Shown in pieces: positions 16,125 to 24,828 of a stretch of DNA of 48,711 nucleotides. The position numbers were made by a program, and so were the translations under genes. This DNA is from Prevotellaceae bacterium (GTDB lineage Bacteria; Bacteroidota; Bacteroidia; Bacteroidales; UBA932). Under the pieces are notes generated by a model that was not told the DNA's origin, searched no databases, and worked only from the letters and a program-made list of their open reading frames with translations. The first letter of the stretch is position 1, and every line of letters begins with the position of its first letter. The stretch spans positions 1 through 48,711 of the forward strand of contig JAIRNF010000047.1 in assembly GCA_031258195.1 (NCBI GenBank), in the 5' to 3' direction.

Positions 16125-16868
16125 ATGAGAAAAATGCTTGAAACTTTAGGGCGATATGTAATGCTGATGCGTAAGGTGTTTACGCGTCCGGATAAGCCGC
16201 GTATCTTCTTCAAGCAAACAGTTGTAGAGATGGAGAAGTTAGGGATGAACTCTATTTCTATCGTTTCCATTATTTCGGTTTTTATTGGTGCGGTTATTGC
16301 GCTGCAAATGGCGTATAACTTAGAGAACCCAATGATCCCTAAGACCTATGTGGGGCTTGCTACCCGCGATATATTGCTTCTAGAGTTCAGTTCTACAATC
16401 ATTGCCTTGATATTGGCGGGAAAGGTCGGATCGAACATTACGTCTGAGATTGGGAGTATGCGCATTACAGAGCAGATTGATGCTATGGAAATGATGGGTG
16501 TGAATTCCGCCAACTACCTGATACTTCCTAAGGTTGTTGCGTCTGTTATTTTTAACCCGTTTTTGGTAGTACTTAGCGCTGTCATTGGAATGATTGGAGG
16601 TACCATTATCGCTATCATTACAGGAATAGTTACACCGGGAGAGTATGTAGATGGTATTCGTATGTATTTTCAGCCATACTACTTGTTTTACTCTATGATT
16701 AAAATGGCGTTTTTTAGCTTTGTAATTACTACAATTCCGGCGTTTTATGGATATTACGCTAAAGGTGGTTCGTTAGATGTCGGTAAGGCAAGTACCAACG
16801 GTATTGTATCAAGTAGCGTATTAGTTCTTGCGCTTAACCTATTGCTTACCCAAATTTTGTTAACATGA
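16125..16868 (+). CDS. mlaE: MlaE-type ABC transporter permease
   Basis: A 247-residue permease of the MlaE/YrbE family (from ATG 16125; the frame from 16089 begins inside the promoter repeats). It moves phospholipid between the membranes to maintain outer-membrane asymmetry. Five to six helices are visible. Conserved motifs are AGKVGSNITSEIGSMRITEQIDAMEMMGVN (about 105-134, given here in two overlapping pieces: AGKVGSNITSEIGSM and RITEQIDAMEMMGV) and the C-terminal YGYYAKGGSLDVGKAS. It overlaps mlaF by 4 bp (ATGA). Confidence 0.9.
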   Translation: MRKMLETLGRYVMLMRKVFTRPDKPRIFFKQTVVEMEKLGMNSISIVSIISVFIGAVIALQMAYNLENPMIPKTYVGLATRDILLLEFSSTIIALILAGKVGSNITSEIGSMRITEQIDAMEMMGVNSANYLILPKVVASVIFNPFLVVLSAVIGMIGGTIIAIITGIVTPGEYVDGIRMYFQPYYLFYSMIKMAFFSFVITTIPAFYGYYAKGGSLDVGKASTNGIVSSSVLVLALNLLLTQILLT

Positions 16869-17638
16869 TAAGGGTAAATCACATATATAAATCATTTGAT
16901 GGTAAAGAAGTACTTCACGATATATCGGGAGTATTTGAGCAGGGAAAGGTGAACCTTATTATCGGGCGTAGTGGTTCCGGTAAAACCGTTATGCTAAAGA
17001 GTATAGTTGGATTACATCCGATTGATTCGGGAGAAATATATTATGATGATATACTTTTTAGCTCACTAGAAGGAAAAAAACGACGTGAGATACATAAGCG
17101 GGTCGGTATGCTTTTTCAAGGAAGCGCATTGTTCGATTTTGCAACGGTAGAAGAGAATGTAATGTTTCCCATGGATATGTTCACCAATATGACCAAAGAA
17201 GAAAAGCGTGAGCGGGTTAACTTTTGTCTTAGCCGTGTGAATATGGAAAATGCAAATACGAAATATCCTGCCGAAATTAGCGGAGGGATGCAGAAGCGCG
17301 TTGCTATTGCTCGTGCTATCGCGCTTAATCCGAAGTATTTTTTCTGCGATGAGCCAAACTCGGGGCTTGATCCTCAAACCTCCATTCTTATTGATAATCT
17401 AATTAAAGATATTACCGAAGAGTACCAGATGACAACCATTGTCAACACCCATGATATGAACTCTGTGTTAGGTATTGGCGATAAAATAATGTTTATTTAC
17501 GATTCGCGGATTTGGTGGGAGGGCGCCAAGGATAACATTCTTGAGTCTGATAACGAAGAGCTGAACGACTTTGTATTTGCCTCTAAAATGGCTCGTCAGG
17601 CAAAGGAGATGATAATGGAAAAACGCAGCTTGAAATAG
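16865..17638 (+). CDS. mlaF: MlaF-type ABC transporter ATP-binding protein
   Basis: A 257-residue ATPase partner of MlaE. Walker A is IGRSGSGKTV (about 33-42), the Q-loop lies in MLFQGSALFDFATVEENVMF, the signature is ISGGMQKRVAIARA (about 138-151) and Walker B is FFCDEPNSGLDP, followed by the His switch NTHDMNSV. Asn replaces Thr in DEPNSGLD, as is usual in this subfamily. No MlaD/MCE gene follows here, so the substrate-binding subunit must be encoded elsewhere. Confidence 0.92.
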   Translation: MIRVNHIYKSFDGKEVLHDISGVFEQGKVNLIIGRSGSGKTVMLKSIVGLHPIDSGEIYYDDILFSSLEGKKRREIHKRVGMLFQGSALFDFATVEENVMFPMDMFTNMTKEEKRERVNFCLSRVNMENANTKYPAEISGGMQKRVAIARAIALNPKYFFCDEPNSGLDPQTSILIDNLIKDITEEYQMTTIVNTHDMNSVLGIGDKIMFIYDSRIWWEGAKDNILESDNEELNDFVFASKMARQAKEMIMEKRSLK

Positions 17639-17696
17639 CAAAATGTTAATCGTAAAGCGTTAATAAACGATTGTCAATTAATCAATTAATAATTAT

Positions 17697-17921
17697 ATGG
17701 TTGGTAATAATCCCCGTAGTTACTACATCGCGGCTGTATTTTTTGCTTTATTTGCGGCTTTTTTAGGCTACCAGACTTGGAGATACTATCGTGCTGACGA
17801 AGAAGGTATAAAAACGGCAATATTCCTTTTCTGTGCAATTCTTTGTGTTGTAGAGGTGCTGCTGCTTATTCGTAATGGTAAGCGTAGGGCTAGAGGAGTT
17901 CCGCCCAAAGGCAAGATATAA
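17697..17921 (+). CDS. Small two-helix membrane protein
   Basis: A 74-residue protein with two helices (YYIAAVFFALFAAFLGYQTW about 9-28 and IKTAIFLFCAILCVVEVLLL about 38-57) and a basic tail (RNGKRRARG). Family unknown. It follows mlaF by 58 bp on the same strand and may be read with it. Function cannot be given. Confidence 0.55.
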   Translation: MVGNNPRSYYIAAVFFALFAAFLGYQTWRYYRADEEGIKTAIFLFCAILCVVEVLLLIRNGKRRARGVPPKGKI

Positions 17922-17936
17922 TGGCAATACTGCGAT

Positions 17937-18806
17937 TTATTCTTCTTTCTTTTTAACTGGTACATAAATTTCAGCTAGCAGCTCATTTTCCGATACTCTA
18001 TCCGGATGGTTAAGGTAAACCTCAAACGATTTCCCGCCACGTAAAACGTATTCACTGTTGGGCAACCACCGCATATAAATACTATAGTATAATTTTGTTA
18101 GTCCGCTATAAGCGCCCTTTAGCGTAAAGATGGCGTATAGTCCGCCTTGTATTTGCTGCACGCCAAATGCCACCGTTGGTTTTACTATCTCATTTGTAGT
18201 AAAGCAAGCGTAGAAGCGGCATTTTTCGGGCTGCGTGATAGTCGGGTCGTCAAAGCTAAGACCAGTCCATTCGGTATCTTTATTTAGTAGGTTGTTTTTT
18301 ACACCGAACTCACCCAGCTGTTTCCATGTATTACGGTATGATTCGGGCGAACCGTACCAATCCACTATACGAATGTAAACCACCTGTTTATCATCTATTT
18401 CTCTAATAACAGGATTTAAAGTGACGGCTTCTCTATTTTCTTCATCCGTCAGCAGAGACGTATTTGTTGTTTGTTTACGGAAGGCTGACGGGGGAATACC
18501 AAAATGTTTTTTAAATGCTTTAGACGCTGCATGCTTGGTTTGATAGTTGGTTCTCGCAGCAATTTCCTCTAGGCTTTGAGGGTTCATACGTAGTCGCATA
18601 GCAATATCTTCCAGCGAAGGCGAATAATATACTCACCTAACATTTTCACCCATTATATTTTTAAAAATACGGTGGAAATGGTATTCTGAGATATTAGCAA
18701 CCTCTGCCAGTATTGGTAAATCAAGGCTGTCGTGCAGATGTAGGTTGATGTAATCTACCAATCTGTTAACAGCCTTTTTGTGGCTATCCAGCGTTTCCTG
18801 CTTCAT
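17937..18806 (-). pseudogene. AraC family regulator with GyrI-like domain, broken by indels
   Basis: The 290-codon frame from ATG 18806 encodes MKQETLDSHKKAVNRLVDY, an AraC HTH (DLPILAEVANISEYHFHRIF) and, after a damaged link, the second HTH (SLEEIAARTNYQTKHAASKA) and a GyrI-like ligand-binding domain (VVYIRIVDWYGSPESYRNTW). Between them the frame reads GENVR, TGA (18635-18633), VYYSPS. The +1 frame gives the expected GEYIIRLR. A one-base gain before it and a one-base loss after it explain both, so the net frame is kept but a stop arises. A short protein restarting at 18599 would lack the first HTH. Family drug-sensing roles are known; activity here is doubtful. Confidence 0.75.
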
Positions 18807-18812
18807 AGATGC

Positions 18813-19087
18813 TTATAAATTTGCCCAACGTTTTAGCTGAGGAAAAAACTGTTTCATTTGTAAAATAGCGTCTTCTTTGCTTATCGGTTTACCATCCTCG
18901 GTTTTCCATTGATCGGTATATTGAGCACAAATCTCAATCATTTCGTCCATAGTAACATTTTGAGTAAATGCGCCGTCTTTAAAACAGTAACCGCGGTAGC
19001 CTTCGTTAGGGGTATTATCGCTGTTGTCCCAAAATGTTTGGCTGTTTCTAGCGGCATTCCGCAGCTTTGGCAAAATTTCATGTCCAT
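18813..19087 (-). pseudogene. Putative zinc-ribbon protein, one-base frameshift
   Basis: From ATG 19087 the minus strand reads MDMKFCQSCGMPLETAKHFG, the start of the putative zinc-ribbon family (CQSCGMP, then a CFxxGxFT segment). At about 19026 the frame shifts, and the rest is read in the other frame: NSDNTPNEGYRGYCFKDGAF, then TMDEMIEICAQ to the stop at 18813. The span of 275 nt is one base short of 92 codons. The open frame from 19097 (MYNHGHEIL...) hides this by giving an unrelated N-terminus without the first Cys pair. It ends 6 bp before the AraC/GyrI gene, so both genes of this operon are damaged. Confidence 0.7.
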
Positions 19088-19118
19088 GGTTATACATGTT
19101 TAAGGTTAACTATTGAGG

Positions 19119-19126
19119 CAAAGATA
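19119..19126 (-). promoter_or_regulatory. Candidate -7 box of the zinc-ribbon/AraC operon
   Basis: The minus strand reads TATCTTTG, matching TAnnTTTG, 31 bp before the ATG at 19087. This supports 19087 as the start of the zinc-ribbon gene. No good -33 box is seen. Confidence 0.4.
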
Positions 19127-19237
19127 GCAGCTATAGATAAAAAGTTTGTTGTCCGATCTTGCGAGAAAAACAACGCTCTTATTTAGTAGCTATATTTATA
19201 CTTTATTTTTAACTCGTGGTGCATTTAGAAAAATTTT

Positions 19238-19341
19238 CGTCATTTCGACCGAAGGGAGAAGTCTCTTGACTCAATGTACCGCTGCTGTTTAGGCGATTTG
19301 GCTTTGCCGGACCAACGGTTCTCTCTTCGGTCGAAATGACG
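19238..19341. repeat. REP-like palindrome, copy 2
   Basis: The arms 19238-19260 and 19319-19341 are reverse complements with one mismatch (CGTCATTTCGACCGAAG against its complement), around a 58-bp loop. It is the same family as copies 1 and 3 and lies between the divergent zinc-ribbon and DUF2867 genes. Confidence 0.75.
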
Positions 19342-19440
19342 GTATTTTTTTTGAAGGCTTTGGTGCGTTTTCGTAAATCATTATTTATCAATTAGATCAA
19401 TATTCTAAATACACCGCTGGTTATTTTTAATGTAATAGCT

Positions 19441-19965
19441 ATGAAAATAAAAAAAGCGAAGCTACCGGAAGATAGCGCGGTAATAAAATATCTTCCCGTA
19501 AATTTCACAGAAGTACTGGCGGCTAATGTGGCGGGCAATTTAATGCTAAATCCGGATGATCTTCAGGTAGGGTTTTGGACAGATATGCCTGGTTGGATTA
19601 CTTTTCTTTTTAAGCTGCGTAATATTTTAGTAAAGCCTTTCGGATTGAGTGGGGGAGACGGAAATATGGCTATGTTTGAAGAGGCTATACGCAATGGCGC
19701 TAGCTATAGCTTAATGCGTGTTTCTGATAAAACGGATAAAGAAACCGTTCTATGTCTTGATGATAAACATCTGCAAGCATATCTCTCGGTATATGTTGAA
19801 CAGCCGGAGCAGAATAATCAGCAAAAAATTGTGGTTACAACCTTAGTGAGATTTCATAAACGTCTTGGCAGGTTCTATTTCTACTCAATCTATCCATTTC
19901 ACTGTATAATAGTAAAGCGGCAAATAAAACGTATTATTCGAAAGCGGATAAAGATTAACGACTAA
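19441..19965 (+). CDS. DUF2867 domain-containing protein
   Basis: A 174-residue protein resembling the DUF2867 family: an N-terminal segment ending in a conserved D-x-x-x-F/P region, FEEAIRNGASYSLMRVSDKT (about 81-100), VLCLDDKHLQAYLSVYVE (about 103-120) and a C-terminal FYFYSIYPFHCIIVKRQIKR that may touch the membrane. Function is not known; some members are fused to sugar epimerase domains. Its end overlaps the convergent CPBP protease gene by 4 bp. Confidence 0.75.
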   Translation: MKIKKAKLPEDSAVIKYLPVNFTEVLAANVAGNLMLNPDDLQVGFWTDMPGWITFLFKLRNILVKPFGLSGGDGNMAMFEEAIRNGASYSLMRVSDKTDKETVLCLDDKHLQAYLSVYVEQPEQNNQQKIVVTTLVRFHKRLGRFYFYSIYPFHCIIVKRQIKRIIRKRIKIND

Positions 19966-20735
19966 TCTTTATTTATCCATAACGTTTTTTTGTTTATTAA
20001 GTATGGTAAGCAATGTTTTTTCTTGTGCATAATGGTGGCAACAATAATGGCTACAATAGTTAAACCTCTAACTGCGTTGCTGGTTAAATCACCGGTAGCC
20101 GTAGAGCTTACCTTAAATAATATCCATGAGGCATTCATAAACATATGCATTGCTATTGATACCCAAAGGTTGTAGCTCCATTCAACATACATCCAGCTAA
20201 ACCATACCGCGCCGAGCGCTGTTACGCCAAACGGAGCTAATGCCGACATTAAGCTGCTGCCCTGGTATAAGTGCCCTGCGCCAAACATAAGCGCACCAAT
20301 AAGAACAGCCGGTATAAATCCCCATTTCGCATAGCGGAAGAGTAAGCCAAATAAGAACCCTCGGAAAACTACCTCTTCAAAAAATCCGGCATATACCATC
20401 GAACTTAGTATGGTATGCAGCGTAATATCCTTATTAAATGTGCCGATAATAGCATTACCAATAATCATAGGTAGCGTACACAGTAATGCGACGCCTATAC
20501 CCAAGAGGATCTTTTTGTTGAGCCCTATGCTCTTAATGATATCCTTAGGCTTAAAGAGAAAAAATAATGCGATAATAATAGGAAATAAGCATGTTAGCTG
20601 AAAGCAAAGCGAACGGATATAGCCGGGCTCGATAAACGCAATTAACGCTTTTGTTGATATATATTGTTTTAATAATATGTAGTAAAGTAAAAAAGCAACA
20701 AGGATAATTAGCGAATTCTTTAAAGTCATACTCAT
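19962..20735 (-). CDS. CPBP family intramembrane metalloprotease
   Basis: A 257-residue membrane protein with about seven helices and the CPBP/Abi (CAAX protease-like) motifs. These are FEEVVFRG (catalytic Glu pair and Arg, about 118-125), ALMFGAGHLYQG (His, about 148-159) and SIAMHMFMNASWILF near the C-terminus (third motif H---N). The family includes CAAX-processing and bacteriocin self-immunity proteases; substrate here unknown. It follows the DUF3667 gene by 39 bp on the same strand. Confidence 0.88.
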   Translation of the reverse strand: MSMTLKNSLIILVAFLLYYILLKQYISTKALIAFIEPGYIRSLCFQLTCLFPIIIALFFLFKPKDIIKSIGLNKKILLGIGVALLCTLPMIIGNAIIGTFNKDITLHTILSSMVYAGFFEEVVFRGFLFGLLFRYAKWGFIPAVLIGALMFGAGHLYQGSSLMSALAPFGVTALGAVWFSWMYVEWSYNLWVSIAMHMFMNASWILFKVSSTATGDLTSNAVRGLTIVAIIVATIMHKKKHCLPYLINKKTLWINKD

Positions 20736-20774
20736 ATAGTTGTTTTTATATATAACGTATGACCTTAATAAAAG

Positions 20775-21653
20775 TTACGCTTTTGTCATTTTTATATACA
20801 ATGCTACCAGCAAGACGAAGGCAAGAAGGATAAAAGCCATAATTAGAAGACCTAGAAAAATTACTATCCCACCTTTTATAACAACCCCTATGTAGCGCGA
20901 TTTGTAAAAAACTCTTATGGCGGCAAAATAATATATGAAAGGAATGAGGATCAATATGAGCCGGATCAAAGCGTGGAAATGAAAATCTTTTGGTAGCGCA
21001 AGATTTATAAGGTAATAAATAAGCATTATCAGAAATAGTGCGGCATATAGATGTGTTGAGAAAATAAGGCTATTGACAAAAAGTCGGCGCTTGTTCCTAA
21101 AGAAAACATACATTAAAAAAGCAAATCCGGGGATAGATATAAATGCCAGGTAGGGTAATGCGGTGGTAAATATGTTTAATAATTGATCGGAGTCTAATTG
21201 AATTGGTCCGGTCTTTAAAATGATATTATTATTTTCATCTTTTTCGTAAGTTTTTTGTTCAGCTTGCTCTGTGTTAGGTAATATGTTCTCTTTCTTCTGC
21301 TGCCCTTTTTTGTTGACCGTTAGAGAGCTGAGAGTAATTGTAAGGGCAAAGAAAACAATAACAATAAACCAGAGAAGTTTTGTGGGTGAAATATAGCGTA
21401 CAATCCGTCCGCGGAGATACTCAAGCGATAGAAAACCCGGACGGAAAAGTAAGTAATAGTATGTTTTAGAAATTTTACGATCGAAAGCAAAAGCATTTTC
21501 CAAAAAAGAGTATATCATTTGCCCGACAGAGGTTTCTCTTCCTGCGAAAATATCCTGACCGCAAACATGGCAATATCTGCCGTGCGTCTGTGTATCACAG
21601 TTTCGGCAAATGGTAGAAGCGATTTTGTTTTTCCGATTCCTGAAAAATTTCAT
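20775..21653 (-). CDS. DUF3667 membrane protein with zinc ribbon
   Basis: A 292-residue protein of the Bacteroidetes DUF3667 family. The N-terminus carries a zinc ribbon, CRNCDTQTHGRYCHVCGQD (about 18-36). SVGQMIYSFLENAFAFDRKI follows, then about five transmembrane helices from residue 87 on. A charged linker (KKGQQKKENILPNTEQAEQK, about 115-134) lies between helices 1 and 2. Its role is unknown; the layout suggests a membrane protein with a cytoplasmic metal-binding head. Confidence 0.85.
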   Translation of the reverse strand: MKFFRNRKNKIASTICRNCDTQTHGRYCHVCGQDIFAGRETSVGQMIYSFLENAFAFDRKISKTYYYLLFRPGFLSLEYLRGRIVRYISPTKLLWFIVIVFFALTITLSSLTVNKKGQQKKENILPNTEQAEQKTYEKDENNNIILKTGPIQLDSDQLLNIFTTALPYLAFISIPGFAFLMYVFFRNKRRLFVNSLIFSTHLYAALFLIMLIYYLINLALPKDFHFHALIRLILILIPFIYYFAAIRVFYKSRYIGVVIKGGIVIFLGLLIMAFILLAFVLLVALYIKMTKA

Positions 21654-21814
21654 AGGTATAAGGTGGTTTAAAAATGCAGGTATAAAAGTAGATATAAAAA
21701 TAAAATACTCTATGTAGAGTGAGGGGGTAGAAGTATATAGCGCTACCTGTTTCTAATCAAAATAAATTTAGCTGAAGGGCACCATTGTCCGTTAAAATGC
21801 AGCTATTTACATCA

Positions 21815-21822
21815 TAAATTTG
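21815..21822 (+). promoter_or_regulatory. Candidate -7 box for the lipoprotein at 21882
   Basis: TAAATTTG matches TAnnTTTG and stands 60 bp before ATG 21882. It touches the alternative start at 21822, which argues for the shorter gene. No clear -33 box. Confidence 0.35.
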
Positions 21823-21881
21823 TGCAATTTTTGGCTTTTATTTGTTTATATAATAACAGTACAACCTTAAATAATACAGCT

Positions 21882-22517
21882 ATGGGGCAGAATGAACATA
21901 CTCTTGTACCTATGCTGGTTTGCGCCTTGCTTGCGGTAGTGCTATTTAGCTGTAGCAAACAACAGAATAATGGCGCTTCGACATCCGACAAAACAATTAG
22001 CATACAAAGAGTTGAGCCTATAATATCGCGAATGTATTATACTACATCCAATGGTTTGCGGCTAAAGAATACTCCAACTCATCCTAAACCGGAAGATTTA
22101 GACTATTTGAGCTATTGGGAAATTACGTTTAAGGGTGGTACAGACTCTTTAATGCTCAGCTGTAAGGGAACAAACGGAGAGCTTAACAATGCCTCTTTTA
22201 AGTATAAGTTTGAAGATGGATTTTTGAAAATGTTCAATCCCGACAAGCCTTTGTGGGAAACTATTGGTTATGGTACTATAGATAGGATTTCGTTTTTCGT
22301 AGATTATGTTGTATATCGCAACGCTACTAACGGACCTTTCTGGGTTAACCTTGATTTTTGTCCGGAAATAACCGTAGAAGATGCGCTGCAACTAAATGAA
22401 AAAGATTTGTTTTGCACAGTTAGCAATCTTACTTTAGGCAATATATCAGGCTATGCTGATTTGCAGGATTGTCGAGAACGAATTTATTGGCGCCTTATTG
22501 CTTATGTTCTAGAGTAG
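21882..22517 (+). CDS. Lipoprotein of unknown function
   Basis: From ATG 21882 the product has 211 residues, a short polar start, a hydrophobic stretch (LVPMLVCALLAVVLFSC) and lipobox LFSC, so it is a lipoprotein. The mature domain is rich in beta strands (YLSYWEITFKGGTDSLMLSC, ISFFVDYVVYRNATNG) and shows no motif that I recognise. It stands alone between DUF3667 and the LytTR gene, with a perfect terminator hairpin after it. Confidence 0.65.
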   Translation: MGQNEHTLVPMLVCALLAVVLFSCSKQQNNGASTSDKTISIQRVEPIISRMYYTTSNGLRLKNTPTHPKPEDLDYLSYWEITFKGGTDSLMLSCKGTNGELNNASFKYKFEDGFLKMFNPDKPLWETIGYGTIDRISFFVDYVVYRNATNGPFWVNLDFCPEITVEDALQLNEKDLFCTVSNLTLGNISGYADLQDCRERIYWRLIAYVLE

Positions 22518-22529
22518 GGTTCTAAACGG

Positions 22530-22585
22530 CATAAGCTATTTATCCCCAATGGCACGTTAAAGCTATTGGGGATAAATAGCTTATG
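22530..22585. terminator. Bidirectional terminator, 21-bp perfect stem
   Basis: ATAAGCTATTTATCCCCAAT (22531-22550) is matched exactly by the reverse complement at 22565-22584, plus one closing C-G pair, with a 14-nt loop. It lies between convergent genes and is followed on the plus strand by AAAACTTTTTT. Confidence 0.8.
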
Positions 22586-22601
22586 GATAAAACTTTTTTA
22601 C

Positions 22602-23384
22602 TTATAGCAGCAACCTATCTTTAAGCAGCTTATATCCGTTATTGCTAATACGTAGGCATGTATTATCTTTCAGACGAACCTGATAGGTCTCTTTTCCGAA
22701 CAGCTCAATACGTATAATGTGGCTGGTGTTCACGATATAAGAACGATGAATACGAATGAATGAATCGGGTAGATTTGCTTCAAGATATTTCATGGTGAGT
22801 TCTTTTACATACTTTCCTTCTTTAGTAAATAGCGTCACATAGTCGCCATATGCTTGTATATAAATCAGCTCGTTAGCTGTTATGAGGTGTATCTTCGAGC
22901 CGTCTTTTACCGATATCCGATCTATTCTTTCTACTGTTTCTATATGTTGCGAAGCCAGCCCCTCTTCTTCGGCTTCTTCTTCAGCTTCTTTTTTTGTTGC
23001 TTTATTGATATCATACCACTGTTGTAGTATTATCCATGTTAAAGTGCTTACTGACATACGGACGGGGATTAAATAGCTAAACGTCTTAAAATCTTCCAGC
23101 TCAAAAGCCAATAGTAGTGCGAGCGTAATAACCAGACAAACCAGCTGTGCTGCCAGCGCTGCAATTACTTTTGATTGGAATACTTGAAAAAATCCGATTA
23201 CATACCAGTAAAAGTATGCTACAAGGGCTAATATGCCTGTGTAAAACAGGCTATCGGCAAATGCCGTTGTAGCCGAAATGTTGCCGTATAGCACAATCAG
23301 CACAAACATAAGGGTCGACAACAGCAATAGCGCTGCTACCCCAGCCGATTTACGCCATGTTGATTGTGTGAACGGATGATCCAT
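22602..23384 (-). CDS. LytTR-domain membrane-bound transcription regulator
   Basis: A 260-residue protein with four predicted helices in residues 15-130, an acidic linker (KKEAEEEAEEEGLAS) and a C-terminal LytTR DNA-binding domain (about 155-255: ELIYIQAYGDYVTLFTKEGK, FIRIHRSYIVN, ISNNGYKLLKDRL). No receiver domain is present, so it is a one-component membrane-tethered regulator. It starts 6 bp after the LiaF-like gene; this gene pair is common in Bacteroidetes and probably senses envelope stress. Confidence 0.88.
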   Translation of the reverse strand: MDHPFTQSTWRKSAGVAALLLLSTLMFVLIVLYGNISATTAFADSLFYTGILALVAYFYWYVIGFFQVFQSKVIAALAAQLVCLVITLALLLAFELEDFKTFSYLIPVRMSVSTLTWIILQQWYDINKATKKEAEEEAEEEGLASQHIETVERIDRISVKDGSKIHLITANELIYIQAYGDYVTLFTKEGKYVKELTMKYLEANLPDSFIRIHRSYIVNTSHIIRIELFGKETYQVRLKDNTCLRISNNGYKLLKDRLLL

Positions 23385-23390
23385 ACTAAA

Positions 23391-24146
23391 TTAATTCTTT
23401 ACTTCTAGTCCGCTAAATGTAAGGCTACCCCGAATTACCAGCTTATGGTTATAGTCAACATCAACGTTTTCTTTAAAACGCTTGTCGTTATATCCTCCGA
23501 ACATAGGTCTCAGTTCCGAGACAATATGCCAGGTACTTGGCGCATGTATTTCTATGCCGCCAAAGAGGCAGTCAACATCAATAAAGGTTTCAGCGGCATC
23601 CAGCTTAGTACCTCTAAAATCTATAATAGTTCCGGCAAAGCTGTTTTTTATACACGCGCCTTTAAAAACAGGATCGAGAATAATATGCTTAACAGAGCCA
23701 AGCATGTTATCGGAGCGCAAAAAGCCATTATCGGACTGGTTCATCTGTTTAAAATCATGTCCTCTGTGATGTCTTCTGTTGTTTTTTGGTAGCATTTTCC
23801 TGACAATTAGGATAACCCCTATTGCAATGAGTAGTACGGGCCAATAGGTACGTACCCACCCACCATGAAATGCTGTTATTCCTGCTATTCGAGGTATAAT
23901 AAAGAAAATACCAACGGCAAGTAGCACTAGTCCACCCGCATAGTGACGCCTAATAACGGACCATGCACCTAAAACAATCAGTAGCATTTGCCACGATACG
24001 AATATTCTAAATGTACGCGTATCGATATAGCCTAGATTTCCGCCTAGAAATAAAAGTCCTACCACAATTAGAATAACGGCTGCCATAATGCCGCTGGTCC
24101 TTTGGTAGCGAGGCGTTTTGTTGTTATTGTTTTGAATCATCTCCAT
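23391..24146 (-). CDS. LiaF-like membrane protein
   Basis: From ATG 24146 (251 residues) this is a LiaI/LiaF-type protein. A short N-terminal tail is followed by four helices (about 18-110), a basic His-rich linker (PKNNRRHHRGHDFKQMNQ) and a C-terminal LiaF-like beta-helix domain (IDFRGTKLDAAETFIDVDCL, FGGIEIHAPSTWHIVSELRP). In Gram-positive bacteria LiaF restrains a cell-envelope stress sensor; here it probably modulates the LytTR protein encoded next. The longer start at 24200 would run into the -7 box. Confidence 0.8.
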   Translation of the reverse strand: MEMIQNNNNKTPRYQRTSGIMAAVILIVVGLLFLGGNLGYIDTRTFRIFVSWQMLLIVLGAWSVIRRHYAGGLVLLAVGIFFIIPRIAGITAFHGGWVRTYWPVLLIAIGVILIVRKMLPKNNRRHHRGHDFKQMNQSDNGFLRSDNMLGSVKHIILDPVFKGACIKNSFAGTIIDFRGTKLDAAETFIDVDCLFGGIEIHAPSTWHIVSELRPMFGGYNDKRFKENVDVDYNHKLVIRGSLTFSGLEVKN

Positions 24147-24177
24147 ATCTACGATTTTTATGATTTGATTTCTGGCA

Positions 24178-24185
24178 CAAAAGTA
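24178..24185 (-). promoter_or_regulatory. Candidate -7 box of the liaF-lytTR operon
   Basis: The minus strand reads TACTTTTG (TAnnTTTG) 31 bp before ATG 24146, with TTGA about 19 bp further upstream. It supports the internal start of the LiaF-like gene. Confidence 0.45.
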
Positions 24186-24399
24186 TCTGATGCCTAACAT
24201 CGAATCAATGGTAAAACGTTTACCGGCTGCAAAAAATCGATGACTCGACGAATTTTATCGACAAAAAATTAACCGAGAATAGCGTTTCGACGAATTTACA
24301 TCAACCATATTTAATATAAATATTTATGAAACTCAAAGGTAGATATATGTCGCTAAATTATGCTATTGTTTGCTATTTTTGGATAGAAATTTTATATCC

Positions 24400-24498
24400 A
24401 TGAATATAGAGGAGTTAAGAGAATATTGTTTATCTGTAAAGGGAGCTGCCGAATGTTTCCCTTTTGATGATACCGTGCTTGTATTTAAGGTAATGTAA
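24400..24498 (+). pseudogene. MmcQ/YjbR family protein, truncated to the first 32 residues
   Basis: ATG 24400 opens MNIEELREYCLSVKGAAECF and then PFDDTVLVFKVM before TAA at 24496. This is the conserved start of MmcQ/YjbR (DUF419) proteins, about 115 residues long, whose next segment (GKMFAL...) is missing. The sequence after the stop is unrelated, phage-like coding DNA in another frame. It is thus a stump cut by an insertion or deletion. Confidence 0.7.
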
Positions 24499-24752
24499 AA
24501 AGTGCGATACAAAACGAGCTGAAAAGAACCAAAAAAGAACGCTTTGTTTTCGAGGTAGGCAAGGCGCACAATGTAGCACAGATATACCAAGGCTTGCTTG
24601 CTACGTTTGTAACCAATAAAGGGCGGGCAAAAGCGGTAAAATCAATAGATTTTTTGCTAAGGGATAACAGGCTGCTACGCTTCGATCGTAACGGTTTGGT
24701 AAGCAAAGGGAGCATTATGAACGCCATAAAAAAACAACTGGCTAACAAGTAA
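24498..24752 (+). pseudogene. Unidentified coding remnant, probably prophage
   Basis: An open frame without an initiation codon reads KSAIQNELKRTKKERFVFEV and later GLVSKGSIMNAIKKQLANK before TAA at 24750. It is basic and helical. It begins directly at the truncated MmcQ gene and ends before the virion-morphogenesis remnant, so it is probably the tail of a neighbouring phage gene. Family not recognised. Confidence 0.4.
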
Positions 24753-24828
24753 ACCTGCCAGCCGGCTGCTGGGGGTGTCGGCACGCGGCCAACACCAAGA
24801 GTACAAATATAGCTCTTATTTAGCGCAA

